DNA of 64,000 nt from Bacteroidetes bacterium 2013_40CM_41_45 (lineage in GTDB: Bacteria > Bacteroidota > Bacteroidia > AKYH767-A > 2013-40CM-41-45): the NCBI GenBank assembly GCA_002215675.1, contig NGFH01000009.1:485501-549500 (forward strand). The letters are read 5' to 3'. Made by a program: the position numbers and the translations under genes. How positions within the stretch are numbered: position 1 is the stretch's first letter; each line of letters opens with the position of its first letter. This document shows positions 54,718 to 62,622 of the stretch, piece after piece. The notes beneath the pieces were generated by a model. That model did no database searches, was not told the DNA's origin, and worked only from the letters and a program-made list of their open reading frames with translations.

Positions 54718-54862
54718 GACTGAAAATTTTTTTGATTAAAATTGATAACTGTAAAAGTAGTTTTTTTGCCTGAGATTTAGGAGTTGAAAATTAAAAAACT
54801 TTGCAATCGGGGGCTAATGGTCAGCACTGGAATTCGGACTGAATTTTACAGTGGGGTCATTT

Positions 54863-56269
54863 TTAATTCCTCACTATCTTTTTCACTTCTCTACTTTGTG
54901 TTTTCAAAAAGAAGATATTCGGGAAACCGGAAACATCAACGCTGGTACGCTGAAGCGAAGAAGTTTTTATCGAAGTCAATTTCCTTCCGGCTACATCAAA
55001 AAATGAAATGACTTGTTCAGAATCATCAGCATCAACAGTTATGATAGAACCGGCCGGGTTCGGATACGCATTTAATCTGCCAGATGGATTGGCGCAGGAT
55101 ATAGAAGTTATTACCGGGGTAAGCACCGGCGTTTCAAGCAATTCAGCATCCGGAGCATTACCGGTAGTCAATCCCCAGAAGTCATGAATCTTGGTAAATG
55201 TGTTGGTCGCAATGTCGAACTTGAAAGCCACCCCCATAGCGTTTACTCCACCGCCCGTTGTTGTTCCGAACAACAATCCGCTGCTGCTCGCTGTAAGTCC
55301 CCGCCTTGGGTATTCGCCATTAATACTATCAAAATTTACAAGAGAGGTATACGTATTGGTTTGTATGTTGAAACTGAAAAGCACTCCCTTGTCGTAAGTT
55401 CCTCCGAAATATGTTGCTGCATACAACAAACCATTTGACGCCTGTGCAAAAGTTGCCTGCGGCTTTGAACCTGTAAGCCCATCAAAATGATGCAATGCAT
55501 CATAAGTCAATGTAGAGAGGTCGAAACTAAAAATAACCCCCTGATGGTATAGGCCACCTGCCGGAGTCATACCATATAACTTTCCGTTCGATGCCTGGAA
55601 TAAACTCCCATACACGGGGTGCCCGCCCGTAAGCGTATCGAATGAATATAGCATATTGTAATTAGAAGTCACAGGGTCGTAACTGAAAATAACTCCTGAA
55701 GAGTTGGCGCCTCCACCATATGTCATGCCATAAAGCTTTCCGTCACTTAATTGAACCAGGTGTCCCGATGGACTGCTGCCCGTGGAAGTTGATAAATCAT
55801 AAATCTTTGTGTATGTATCCGTCAAGGGGTTAACCTTATAAATGACACCGGCACTTCCCGTTCCTCCACTCCCGCCTAATCCATACAGCATACCATCCGT
55901 CCCTTTCACCATGCCGCCATAGTTACCGACACCGTTGGATGGATTGGTAAAGAAATCGTAAACCATGGTATAAACTCCTGTGTAAGGGTCGAAGCGAAAA
56001 ATCACACAACTGTCACTGGCACCTCCATGCAGGCATTCTCCATATAATGAATTGTTATCAGCAAGAACCATTATTCCCAAAGGTGTACTGCCCTCGGGCT
56101 CGTAAATGCTCGCGGCCTGTTGAAAATTATTTCCGGAACCATCTGCATAAAAAATAGTCCCGTGCCCGGATGCTCCGCCTGCCATTGCCGTGCCCCAAAG
56201 CTGGGTTTGCGCATGAACATATAGCCCAAAAAATGCAGAGATCAGAATAACGAGTAATTGTTTTTTCAT
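54863..56269 (-). CDS. GloVer-repeat secreted protein with T9SS sorting domain
   Basis: 468 residues. Signal peptide MKKQLLVILISAFFGLYVHAQ. Seven or so repeats of about 50 residues with the pattern LYGxTxxGGxxxxGVIFxFDxxTxxYxxLxxFD (for example LYGMTPAGGLYHQGVIFSFD, LLFGTTTGGGVNAMGVAFKFD): a beta-propeller-type array known as choice-of-anchor GloVer repeats. Residues about 395-468 are a type A sorting domain (LNAYPNPAGSIITVDADD, ISFFDVAGRKL, IFFLKTQSREVKKIV). Secreted by T9SS; role unknown. Confidence 0.9.
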   Translation of the reverse strand: MKKQLLVILISAFFGLYVHAQTQLWGTAMAGGASGHGTIFYADGSGNNFQQAASIYEPEGSTPLGIMVLADNNSLYGECLHGGASDSCVIFRFDPYTGVYTMVYDFFTNPSNGVGNYGGMVKGTDGMLYGLGGSGGTGSAGVIYKVNPLTDTYTKIYDLSTSTGSSPSGHLVQLSDGKLYGMTYGGGANSSGVIFSYDPVTSNYNMLYSFDTLTGGHPVYGSLFQASNGKLYGMTPAGGLYHQGVIFSFDLSTLTYDALHHFDGLTGSKPQATFAQASNGLLYAATYFGGTYDKGVLFSFNIQTNTYTSLVNFDSINGEYPRRGLTASSSGLLFGTTTGGGVNAMGVAFKFDIATNTFTKIHDFWGLTTGNAPDAELLETPVLTPVITSISCANPSGRLNAYPNPAGSIITVDADDSEQVISFFDVAGRKLTSIKTSSLQRTSVDVSGFPNIFFLKTQSREVKKIVRN

Positions 56270-56343
56270 GAGCCAGGAGTTTAGAGATACAATGTTAATA
56301 ATAAAATTGTTATTTCAAATCGGAAGTTTAAACACATCGCTTG

Positions 56344-56351
56344 TAACTTTG
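56344..56351 (+). promoter_or_regulatory. -7 promoter box (TAACTTTG)
   Basis: Exact TAnnTTTG, 7 bases before the next ATG; near-leaderless transcript predicted. Confidence 0.5.
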
Positions 56352-56358
56352 CCGTCCA

Positions 56359-56733
56359 ATGACCAATAAGCAAGTAGTAGAAAAATACATGGACGGGTTT
56401 AATGCCAGCGACCATGAAAAAATTTTATCCTGCCTTACCGATGATGTCACGTGGGACATGCCGGGATTTTTTCACCTCGAAGGGAAAGAACAGTTTGACA
56501 AAGAAATAGAGAGTGATGCTTCTGATGGCAAGCCCGTGATTACTACTATTCGGCTGGTTGAAGAAGGTAATATCATAGTGGCAGAGGGAGCAGTGAAATG
56601 CAAAATGAAAAATGGTGGAATGTTAGATGCTGTATTTTGTGATGTGTTTCATTTTGAAAAAGGAAAAATCAAACACCTTACATCATACCTGATGCATAAC
56701 AAGCAAACGATGCCTCAAACTTTTACCGGCTGA
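56359..56733 (+). CDS. NTF2-like (SnoaL-type) protein
   Basis: 124 residues: VVEKYMDGFNASDHEKILSCLTDDVTWDMPGFFHLEGKEQFDKEI is the classic SnoaL/NTF2 opening, and DVFHFEKGKIKHLTSYL its last strands. Cone-shaped fold binding small ligands. The stop TGA is followed at once by the ATG of an SRPBCC gene, so both ligand-binding folds are translationally coupled. Confidence 0.88.
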   Translation: MTNKQVVEKYMDGFNASDHEKILSCLTDDVTWDMPGFFHLEGKEQFDKEIESDASDGKPVITTIRLVEEGNIIVAEGAVKCKMKNGGMLDAVFCDVFHFEKGKIKHLTSYLMHNKQTMPQTFTG

Positions 56734-57180
56734 ATGAAAGAAAATTCCATCACCATTAAGCACTCCGTTTTTATAAGCAAGCCCAGGGAATTGGTCTGGG
56801 ATTACACTCAAAATTATGACCACCGCACAAAGTGGGACGATGCAGTTCTGGAAGCAACCGTTTTGCAGGAAGCACCGAACAGAATAGTAAAACTCCGAAC
56901 CAAAGGAAACACTACCATGACGTTCGTTTATAAGCAGGACGAGCGCCCGTATAAAACATCTTTGGTTGTAAAGGAAATTTCCTCGCCACTTATTGAATCG
57001 GCAGGCGGCTCATGGATTTACGAAGAACAAAATGGAAAAACACTGTGGCAACAAACTAATTCCATTATTTTCAAAAGAACTTTTGCGGTGAAACTTACAT
57101 TGCCAATTCTCAAAATGCTTTTTAGTATGCAAACAAAGAAAGCAATGAAAAAAGCAAAACGAGAAATTGAAAAAATTTAA
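56734..57180 (+). CDS. SRPBCC-family protein
   Basis: 148 residues: SVFISKPRELVWDYTQNYDHRTKWDDAVLEATVLQEAPNRIV matches the start of polyketide-cyclase/START-like proteins; ends with a basic helix (KMLFSMQTKKAMKKAKREIEKI). Directly coupled to the NTF2-like gene. Hydrophobic ligand likely but unknown. Converges with the TonB receptor gene. Confidence 0.85.
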   Translation: MKENSITIKHSVFISKPRELVWDYTQNYDHRTKWDDAVLEATVLQEAPNRIVKLRTKGNTTMTFVYKQDERPYKTSLVVKEISSPLIESAGGSWIYEEQNGKTLWQQTNSIIFKRTFAVKLTLPILKMLFSMQTKKAMKKAKREIEKI

Positions 57181-57186
57181 AACAAA

Positions 57187-59712
57187 TTAAAATTTAAACG
57201 AAAGCCGCCCGTTGATTTGACGAGAAGTGAGGTAGTTGGGCACGGCATAGAGGCGGTCGGATATATCGCGCACCCAGATATATGAAACGGTATTGTTTAC
57301 CTGGAGCAGATTATATATTTCTATATTTATCCATACTTCTGAAAACTTGCGGAGCAATTTTTTTTTAGGCGGGCGCTTCACGTCTTCGCCAATAATTTGT
57401 TTTGCAAAACCTATGTCTACCCTGCGGTACGGGGGAATGCGCAGCACATCTTTGTAACGGTCTTTGCCGGGAGGGCCGAACGGTAATCCCGTTCCGAAGA
57501 GAAAATTCAGATGCACTTTGTATGCGGGAAACTTCGGAAGATAATCCTGGAAGAACATGCCGAAGGTTACCCTCTGGTCTGTAGGGCGAGGGATATATCC
57601 GGGCTCATGGCGCACACTGTCAACCGGGATATCGTTGACAGAATAACCGGGAATAATTTTTTGCCCGTCAGAATTATAGTAATCGTAGTAGAAATCATTT
57701 TTTATATCTTCCTGTGTTGTAAGCACCGACAAGCTTGCCCATGATTCTGTGCCGGGAACAAATTCTCCGTTGAGGCGGAAATCAATGCCGGCCGCATATC
57801 CTCTTGCAGTCTGGTCAGCTAGATAGCGGATGCGTACATTGTCAATTTTATAAGGAATAAGATTGTCGAGATACTTATAGTAAAGCTCTGTGACGAGCTT
57901 GAACTCTCTGCCGAGGGCAAGAAAATTATAATCGCTTCCCAGCACAACATGAATAGATTGCTGCGCCTTGACATCGGTATGAACAATTCCGTCCAGGTCC
58001 CGCAGCTCGCGGTAGAAAGGCGGCTGGTAATATACTCCCGTTGCAAAACGGAAATTCACATTGCGTTTCCATTGCGGCTTATAGGTTATCGATGCGCGCG
58101 GGCTGATAATCAGCTGCTGGTTTAAATCCCAGTACTGTGCGCGAACTCCTGTTGCGAGAATAATCCGAGTGGTGTCAGTTATCGTCCATGTATTCTGTAA
58201 GTACCCGCTGTAACGGTTTGATGAGATATTGATTTTTGTATTGGTGAAACTTTTCAGGCCGAGCACAGGATTTGCAGAATCGCGCACGGTAGGAACTGAA
58301 AACCCGGCAGAGTCAAGGTACTGCCATTCGCGTAATTGGTCTGCGATAGTTTCGCTTTGATATTTAAGTCCCCAGCGCAACAATATTTTATTGTTTACAT
58401 AATCGCCTTTATGTTCTACATTCCATACGGTTGCTTCGAGGCGCGTTCGGGCATGGTCAAGAAATGAACCGATTCCTAAATTAAACACGGAGTTGCCGAA
58501 ATTCTCTGAGCCAATATCGCTTTCGAGCTGGTCCAGAAAATATTGTCCCAGTATATCGAACCGTTCTTCTTCAAATGTTCTAAAGCCCGAGGCGATAAAT
58601 TTGAGCTTTACTTTCTGGCTTGGCCTATGCGTTAATGAAACGGCTCCCAACCCGGTTTCGAACAAATCATTTTCCTGTCCTTCAAAAAATATTTTCAGCT
58701 TGTATGCCTGCTTCACCGTTCCGAATTCTGTTTCGCGGTTTGCCGGAATTACGAGGTAATTATTGCGTGAATAATTAGCAAAGACTTCCATATCCGTTTT
58801 CTTGCTGATGCTGTAACCGGATAAAACCTGCACATCATAAAACGATGGTTTATAATCGCCTTTTGTATCGAGCCCGCGAAGGATATAGGAAGATGTTTTG
58901 TAACGGAATCCACCGGTGACATAAAGTTTTTTGTTTTTGTTTACCCCTTCAAGCTGAATGCCGCCACCGAGCAAGCTGAAATTAAATGAGCCGCCAAACT
59001 TTTTCGGTTTGCGGTATTGTATGTCGAGCACGGAAGACATCTTATCGCCATATACGGCATCAAACCCGCCTGCAGAAAAATAAATAGACGAAACCATATC
59101 GGTATTGGTAAAGCTCAATCCTTCCTGCTGCCCGGAGCGCACCAGGAACGGGCGATAGATTTCTATATCGTTTACATAAACGAGGTTCTCATCATAATTC
59201 CCGCCGCGAACGGAATACCCTGAGCTTAATTCATTTGAAGAAGAAACTCCCGGCAGCGTTTTAATTACATCTTCAACCGATTGATTGGGAGTGGGTATAT
59301 AGCTGATTAATTTAGGATTAACGGGAGTCATATTAACACGGGTAACTGAAGTTTCCTGGAAAGTAAATACAGGAAGTTGTGTAACAGAACTTCGCAGCGA
59401 GCGGTTAATGGTTCTCGATTCACCATTCTTCAGTTTCATATTTAAAGTATCCGCTTTTAATCCCGCAAAAGAGAAAACCACTTTAATTGCCTGTGTTGGA
59501 ACGGACAGAGAATATTTTCCTTCAGTATTGGTTACTGTTGCAACAGGTAAACCGAAAACAGAAACGCTTGCACCCTCCAGTGCCTTACCCGTGGAGTCGG
59601 TTACCGTTCCTGAAATAGTGGCTTGTTGCGATAATGCATTGAATGCTAAAAGCCAGAAGCCAAAAGCCAAAAGGAGTTTGTGGGAAGAGATGAAGATATT
59701 CCTTAAAACCAT
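57187..59712 (-). CDS. TonB-dependent receptor with carboxypeptidase-regulatory domain
   Basis: 841 residues from ATG 59712; the tracked GTG/ATG at 59760 would overlap the upstream gene by 35 bases and lengthen the signal peptide. Signal peptide to ALSQ, CarboxypepD_reg-like domain (ATISGTVTDSTGKALEGASVSVFG, about 30-105), plug (TPNQSVEDVIKTLPGVSSSNELSSGYSVRGGNYDENLVYVND, 140-260), then the 22-strand outer-membrane barrel ending NGRLSFKF with terminal Phe. No SusD follows, so it is not a typical polysaccharide locus. Thirteen bases downstream of the small carboxypeptidase-regulatory gene. Confidence 0.92.
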   Translation of the reverse strand: MVLRNIFISSHKLLLAFGFWLLAFNALSQQATISGTVTDSTGKALEGASVSVFGLPVATVTNTEGKYSLSVPTQAIKVVFSFAGLKADTLNMKLKNGESRTINRSLRSSVTQLPVFTFQETSVTRVNMTPVNPKLISYIPTPNQSVEDVIKTLPGVSSSNELSSGYSVRGGNYDENLVYVNDIEIYRPFLVRSGQQEGLSFTNTDMVSSIYFSAGGFDAVYGDKMSSVLDIQYRKPKKFGGSFNFSLLGGGIQLEGVNKNKKLYVTGGFRYKTSSYILRGLDTKGDYKPSFYDVQVLSGYSISKKTDMEVFANYSRNNYLVIPANRETEFGTVKQAYKLKIFFEGQENDLFETGLGAVSLTHRPSQKVKLKFIASGFRTFEEERFDILGQYFLDQLESDIGSENFGNSVFNLGIGSFLDHARTRLEATVWNVEHKGDYVNNKILLRWGLKYQSETIADQLREWQYLDSAGFSVPTVRDSANPVLGLKSFTNTKINISSNRYSGYLQNTWTITDTTRIILATGVRAQYWDLNQQLIISPRASITYKPQWKRNVNFRFATGVYYQPPFYRELRDLDGIVHTDVKAQQSIHVVLGSDYNFLALGREFKLVTELYYKYLDNLIPYKIDNVRIRYLADQTARGYAAGIDFRLNGEFVPGTESWASLSVLTTQEDIKNDFYYDYYNSDGQKIIPGYSVNDIPVDSVRHEPGYIPRPTDQRVTFGMFFQDYLPKFPAYKVHLNFLFGTGLPFGPPGKDRYKDVLRIPPYRRVDIGFAKQIIGEDVKRPPKKKLLRKFSEVWINIEIYNLLQVNNTVSYIWVRDISDRLYAVPNYLTSRQINGRLSFKF

Positions 59713-59725
59713 TGAGATTTTAGTT

Positions 59726-60367
59726 CTATTTCTTCTTATCTTTTCGCTTGAAGTCGCCATTTTGCCAGGCTTCTATGAATTTTGCCCACGCAATAGGATT
59801 AAGCAGGTTGTTAGGTGGAAGCTGTCCGGCATAGTACAGGCGGCTTGATTGCTGCTGCATCTGGTTACGAAAATTCATGCTGCCATCCATCGGCATATTT
59901 TCATACAAAGCTTGCAGGTCGGCTTGTGCCAGGTTTTTTCTTGCACGCTCGTAGTCATCATCAGGAATGCGAAGGTTCATAAAAGCATCTTTAAACTGCT
60001 CTTTGGTTGGCCACGGATAAATTACGGTTTCTCTAAGAAGAACAGTATCGCCATGCATCATTTGTATAAGTGAATAGCGATTGTTCCTTAAAGTATCGGG
60101 AATAACAAAGGTGGATTTTTTGAATCCCATAGAAGAAAATTCTATGGTATCATTCATCCGGGCTACAAAAGAGAAGAAACCGAAATAATCTGTAACAGTT
60201 CCCCGCCAGGTATTGCGAATGATGACATTAACATAAGGAATTGGCTTTAGCGAATCTCCCGTAACCACTACCCCTGAAAATTGAACCAGGTTAGTATGAT
60301 TTTCCTGTCCGTACAAGGAAAAGTATCCGAAAAAAAAGACAAGAGCGGGAAATAAAAATTTCTTCAT
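59726..60367 (-). CDS. Exported carboxypeptidase-regulatory-like domain protein
   Basis: 213 residues from ATG 60367 (signal peptide MKKFLFPALVFFFGYFSLYG); the tracked start adds 24 residues before it. VQFSGVVVTGDSLKPIPYVNVIIRNTWRGTVTDYFGFFSFVAR is the CarbopepD_reg beta-sandwich; residues 95-213 are helical and specific. Heads the operon with the TonB receptor and may be an accessory envelope protein for it. Confidence 0.85.
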   Translation of the reverse strand: MKKFLFPALVFFFGYFSLYGQENHTNLVQFSGVVVTGDSLKPIPYVNVIIRNTWRGTVTDYFGFFSFVARMNDTIEFSSMGFKKSTFVIPDTLRNNRYSLIQMMHGDTVLLRETVIYPWPTKEQFKDAFMNLRIPDDDYERARKNLAQADLQALYENMPMDGSMNFRNQMQQQSSRLYYAGQLPPNNLLNPIAWAKFIEAWQNGDFKRKDKKK

Positions 60368-60439
60368 GAGCCGACGGAAAGAGTTAAGCGCCACAGTCAA
60401 CGTCTTATTTATTAAAATATTATAAAAACTACTAAACAT

Positions 60440-60486
60440 AAAAAGCCGCCTTGTTCCGTGTTGGCAGAACGTAGCAGCTTTTTAAG
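60440..60486 (-). terminator. Terminator after histone H1-like gene
   Basis: Minus strand AAAAAGC ... GCTTTTT with inner GTTC/GAAC pairing (imperfect long hairpin) and following TTTATG; lies between the H1-like gene and the next operon. Confidence 0.6.
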
Positions 60487-60502
60487 CTTTTAAAAGAGAA
60501 TA

Positions 60503-60685
60503 TTAATTTCCCGGGCCTTTTTTCATATTTTGAATTTCAACGCGCATGTCATTAGCAGCGCGTTTAAGGTCCTGCAATTGCTTGCGGATACGAGTTCCGG
60601 CAGCATGATTTCCTTTTTCATAAAATTTAATAATATCCGGCTCCATACCAGCAAGGATATTTTTTAAGTCATCGTATTTACTCAT
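60503..60685 (-). CDS. Histone H1-like protein (Hc1 family)
   Basis: 60 residues: KYDDLKNILAGMEPDIIKFYEKGNHAAGTRIRKQLQDLKRAANDMRVEIQ. The FYEKGN.AAGTR.RK..Q.LK signature is common to short Bacteroidota proteins annotated as histone H1-like. Basic C-terminal half suits DNA binding; true function is little studied. Own terminator, single gene. Confidence 0.88.
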   Translation of the reverse strand: MSKYDDLKNILAGMEPDIIKFYEKGNHAAGTRIRKQLQDLKRAANDMRVEIQNMKKGPGN

Positions 60686-60772
60686 GTTCTTAAAATTTAT
60701 GGGTTTAAATATTTTAGTTCAACAAAGAAGTGAATAATTTTGATGTTTTGCAAGTATTACCTAAAAAAGTTA

Positions 60773-62014
60773 TTAAAAACTTGCTATCTTATCAGAGGCA
60801 TACTCTCCTGCCTTTAGTTTAACATATGCTTTTCTGAAGGCATCAATAGTGTAGTTAACGTCCTCAACAGTATGAACGGCAGTAGGTATAAGACGCAGCA
60901 AAATGATTCCTTTTGGCACTACCGGGTAAACTACCATAGAACAGAAAATGTTATAATTTTCCCTCATATCATAAATCAACTTGGTAGCTTCTCCTATAGT
61001 TCCGTTTAGAAATACGGGCGTAACAGGCGATTGCGTTTTACCTATATCGAACCCTGCTTCCTTTAATCCATTTTGAAGCGCATTGACAATTTTCCACAGA
61101 TTGTTTTTAAGTTCAGGTTGAGTGCGAAGCAGTTCAAGGCGTTTCAAAGCTCCCATTACCAAAGGCATAGGCATGCTCTTGGCAAAAATCTGTGAACGCA
61201 TATTATAACGAAGGTATTCAATCACCTGTGCTGTACTTGAAATAAAACCGCCAATGCTTGCCATAGATTTTGCAAACGTTCCGAAATAAATATCAACGCC
61301 ATCCATAACTCCCTGCTCTTCATGTGCGCCTGCCCCGGTTTTTCCCATAGTGCCAAATCCGTGTGCGTCATCAAGAAACAAACGGAATTGATATTTCTTT
61401 TTTAAAGCAACAATATCTGCAACGCGACCCATATCTCCGCTCATACCAAAAACGCCTTCGGTAATAAGAAGAATAGCTCCGCCCGTTTCATCAGTAAGGC
61501 GGGTGGCGCGCTCAAGCTGCTTTTCTAAATTTTCTATATCATTATGCGCATAAACAAACCGTTTGCCCATATGCAAACGAACACCATCAATAATGCAAGC
61601 ATGGCTTTCGCTGTCATAAACAATAACATCGCGCCTGTCAACCAGGCAATCAATTGCCGATACCATTCCCTGGTAGCCGTAATTGAGAAGAATAGTGTCT
61701 TCCTTTTTTTCGAAATCAGAAAGTTCGGCTTCCAGCTTTTCGTGCCAGTCGGTGTTGCCGCTCATCATACGTGCGCCCATGGGTGAGCCCATGCCATATT
61801 GGGCTGCGGCTTCTGCATCGGTTTTGCGCACTTCAGGGTGATTGGCAAGTCCCAGGTAATTATTAAGCGACCATACCAGGCATTGCTTCCCGCGAAATAT
61901 CATATGTGCCCCTATATCGCCTTCCAGCTTTGGAAATGTAAAATATCCGTGAGAATCCTTGGCATGCTGGCCTATAGGCCCGCGGTCTTGTAATAGTTTT
62001 TCGAAAAGGTCCAT
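60773..62014 (-). CDS. PLP-dependent alpha-oxoamine synthase family protein
   Basis: 413 residues. MIFRGKQCLVWSLNNYLGLANHPEV, YGMGSPMGARMMSGNTDWHEKLEAELSDF, YDSESHACIIDGVR, DDAHGFGTMGKTGAGAHEE, and PLP lysine in FGTFAKSMASIGGF. This is the fold of KBL, BioF, ALA synthase and serine palmitoyltransferase. Condenses an amino acid with an acyl-CoA; the Bacteroidota distribution makes a sphingolipid- or related lipid-type role possible, but substrate is not determined. Downstream of the toxin-antitoxin remnant by 7 bases. Confidence 0.88.
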   Translation of the reverse strand: MDLFEKLLQDRGPIGQHAKDSHGYFTFPKLEGDIGAHMIFRGKQCLVWSLNNYLGLANHPEVRKTDAEAAAQYGMGSPMGARMMSGNTDWHEKLEAELSDFEKKEDTILLNYGYQGMVSAIDCLVDRRDVIVYDSESHACIIDGVRLHMGKRFVYAHNDIENLEKQLERATRLTDETGGAILLITEGVFGMSGDMGRVADIVALKKKYQFRLFLDDAHGFGTMGKTGAGAHEEQGVMDGVDIYFGTFAKSMASIGGFISSTAQVIEYLRYNMRSQIFAKSMPMPLVMGALKRLELLRTQPELKNNLWKIVNALQNGLKEAGFDIGKTQSPVTPVFLNGTIGEATKLIYDMRENYNIFCSMVVYPVVPKGIILLRLIPTAVHTVEDVNYTIDAFRKAYVKLKAGEYASDKIASF

Positions 62015-62021
62015 CTAATTT

Positions 62022-62305
62022 TTATTTAATTTCCTTTGAAGAATGGTGAATTCTTAAAACAACTATTAACTCGTTTGAATATACTTTATAGAATATTCTG
62101 TAATTTCCTTCAATTAATTCTCTGATGGTCACATCTTCTTTTTCCGGAACCATCCTGCCTACCCTTGGATAACGAGCTAATATGTCAACTCTATCGTACA
62201 GAACTGCATTAAATGGTCTGCATAATAAACTGAATCCGATGAAATAAATTGATGCATATCACGGAGGTCTTTAAGTGCAGAGCGAGTCCAGATTATTTCC
62301 GCCAT
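62022..62305 (-). pseudogene. RelE/ParE-type toxin, frameshifted
   Basis: Frame 1 begins MAEIIWTRSALKDLRDMHQFISSDSVYYADH and stops soon after. From 2 bases on, another frame continues the family pattern: AVLYDRVDILARYPRVGRMV, IRELIEGNYRIFYKVYS, VLRIHHSS, ending at TAA 62022. One lost base around 62203-62208 would join them to a normal ~95-residue ParE. Overlaps the antitoxin end by 13 bases. Confidence 0.8.
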
Positions 62306-62472
62306 TTCGCAAGTTCCCGCTTCACTTTTGCGTGACTCACTGTTCGCTTTTCTTTCACATCCTGAAGCCCTTTATCTATTTTTTCAATAACAACCAAACG
62401 TTCCATCAGGTCGTCAAGAGGAAACTCACCCGGTAGTTCCTTCAAAGCATTTATTACAATTTGTCTTTTCAT
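62293..62472 (-). CDS. Antitoxin of the ParE-type pair
   Basis: 59 residues, below the track cutoff: MKRQIVINALKELPGEFPLD, ERLVVIEKIDKGLQDVKEKR, TVSHAKVKRELAKWRK. The N-terminal helical part and the C-terminal VSHAxxKxxLxKW tail are typical for antitoxins paired with ParE in Bacteroidota. The ATG of the toxin lies inside its last codons. Preceded by TATTTTTG (62489-62496), an exact -7 box. Appears intact although the toxin is not. Confidence 0.75.
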   Translation of the reverse strand: MKRQIVINALKELPGEFPLDDLMERLVVIEKIDKGLQDVKEKRTVSHAKVKRELAKWRK

Positions 62473-62488
62473 TTTGAATTTTATGTGG

Positions 62489-62496
62489 CAAAAATA
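62489..62496 (-). promoter_or_regulatory. -7 promoter box (TATTTTTG) of antitoxin
   Basis: Exact TAnnTTTG on the minus strand, 16 bases before the antitoxin ATG. Confidence 0.45.
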
Positions 62497-62608
62497 GGGA
62501 AAATGTTGGAGAGGGCAGATGGCCTGATTTTATTCATTAACAGTAAATGAACAAAAAGAAAGACAGTTTAAATTATTCTCTATTGAAATGCATCCTTGTT
62601 TCAAATCG

Positions 62609-62616
62609 TATTTTTG
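62609..62616 (+). promoter_or_regulatory. -7 promoter box (TATTTTTG) of sensor kinase
   Basis: Exact TAnnTTTG, 6 bases before the kinase ATG; near-leaderless transcript predicted. Confidence 0.5.
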
Positions 62617-62622
62617 CGGCAA

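Noticed and set aside
62195-62215. Programmed frameshift in the ParE-type toxin
   Set aside because: No standard slippery heptamer or downstream stimulator is visible; a simple base loss or sequencing error explains it better.
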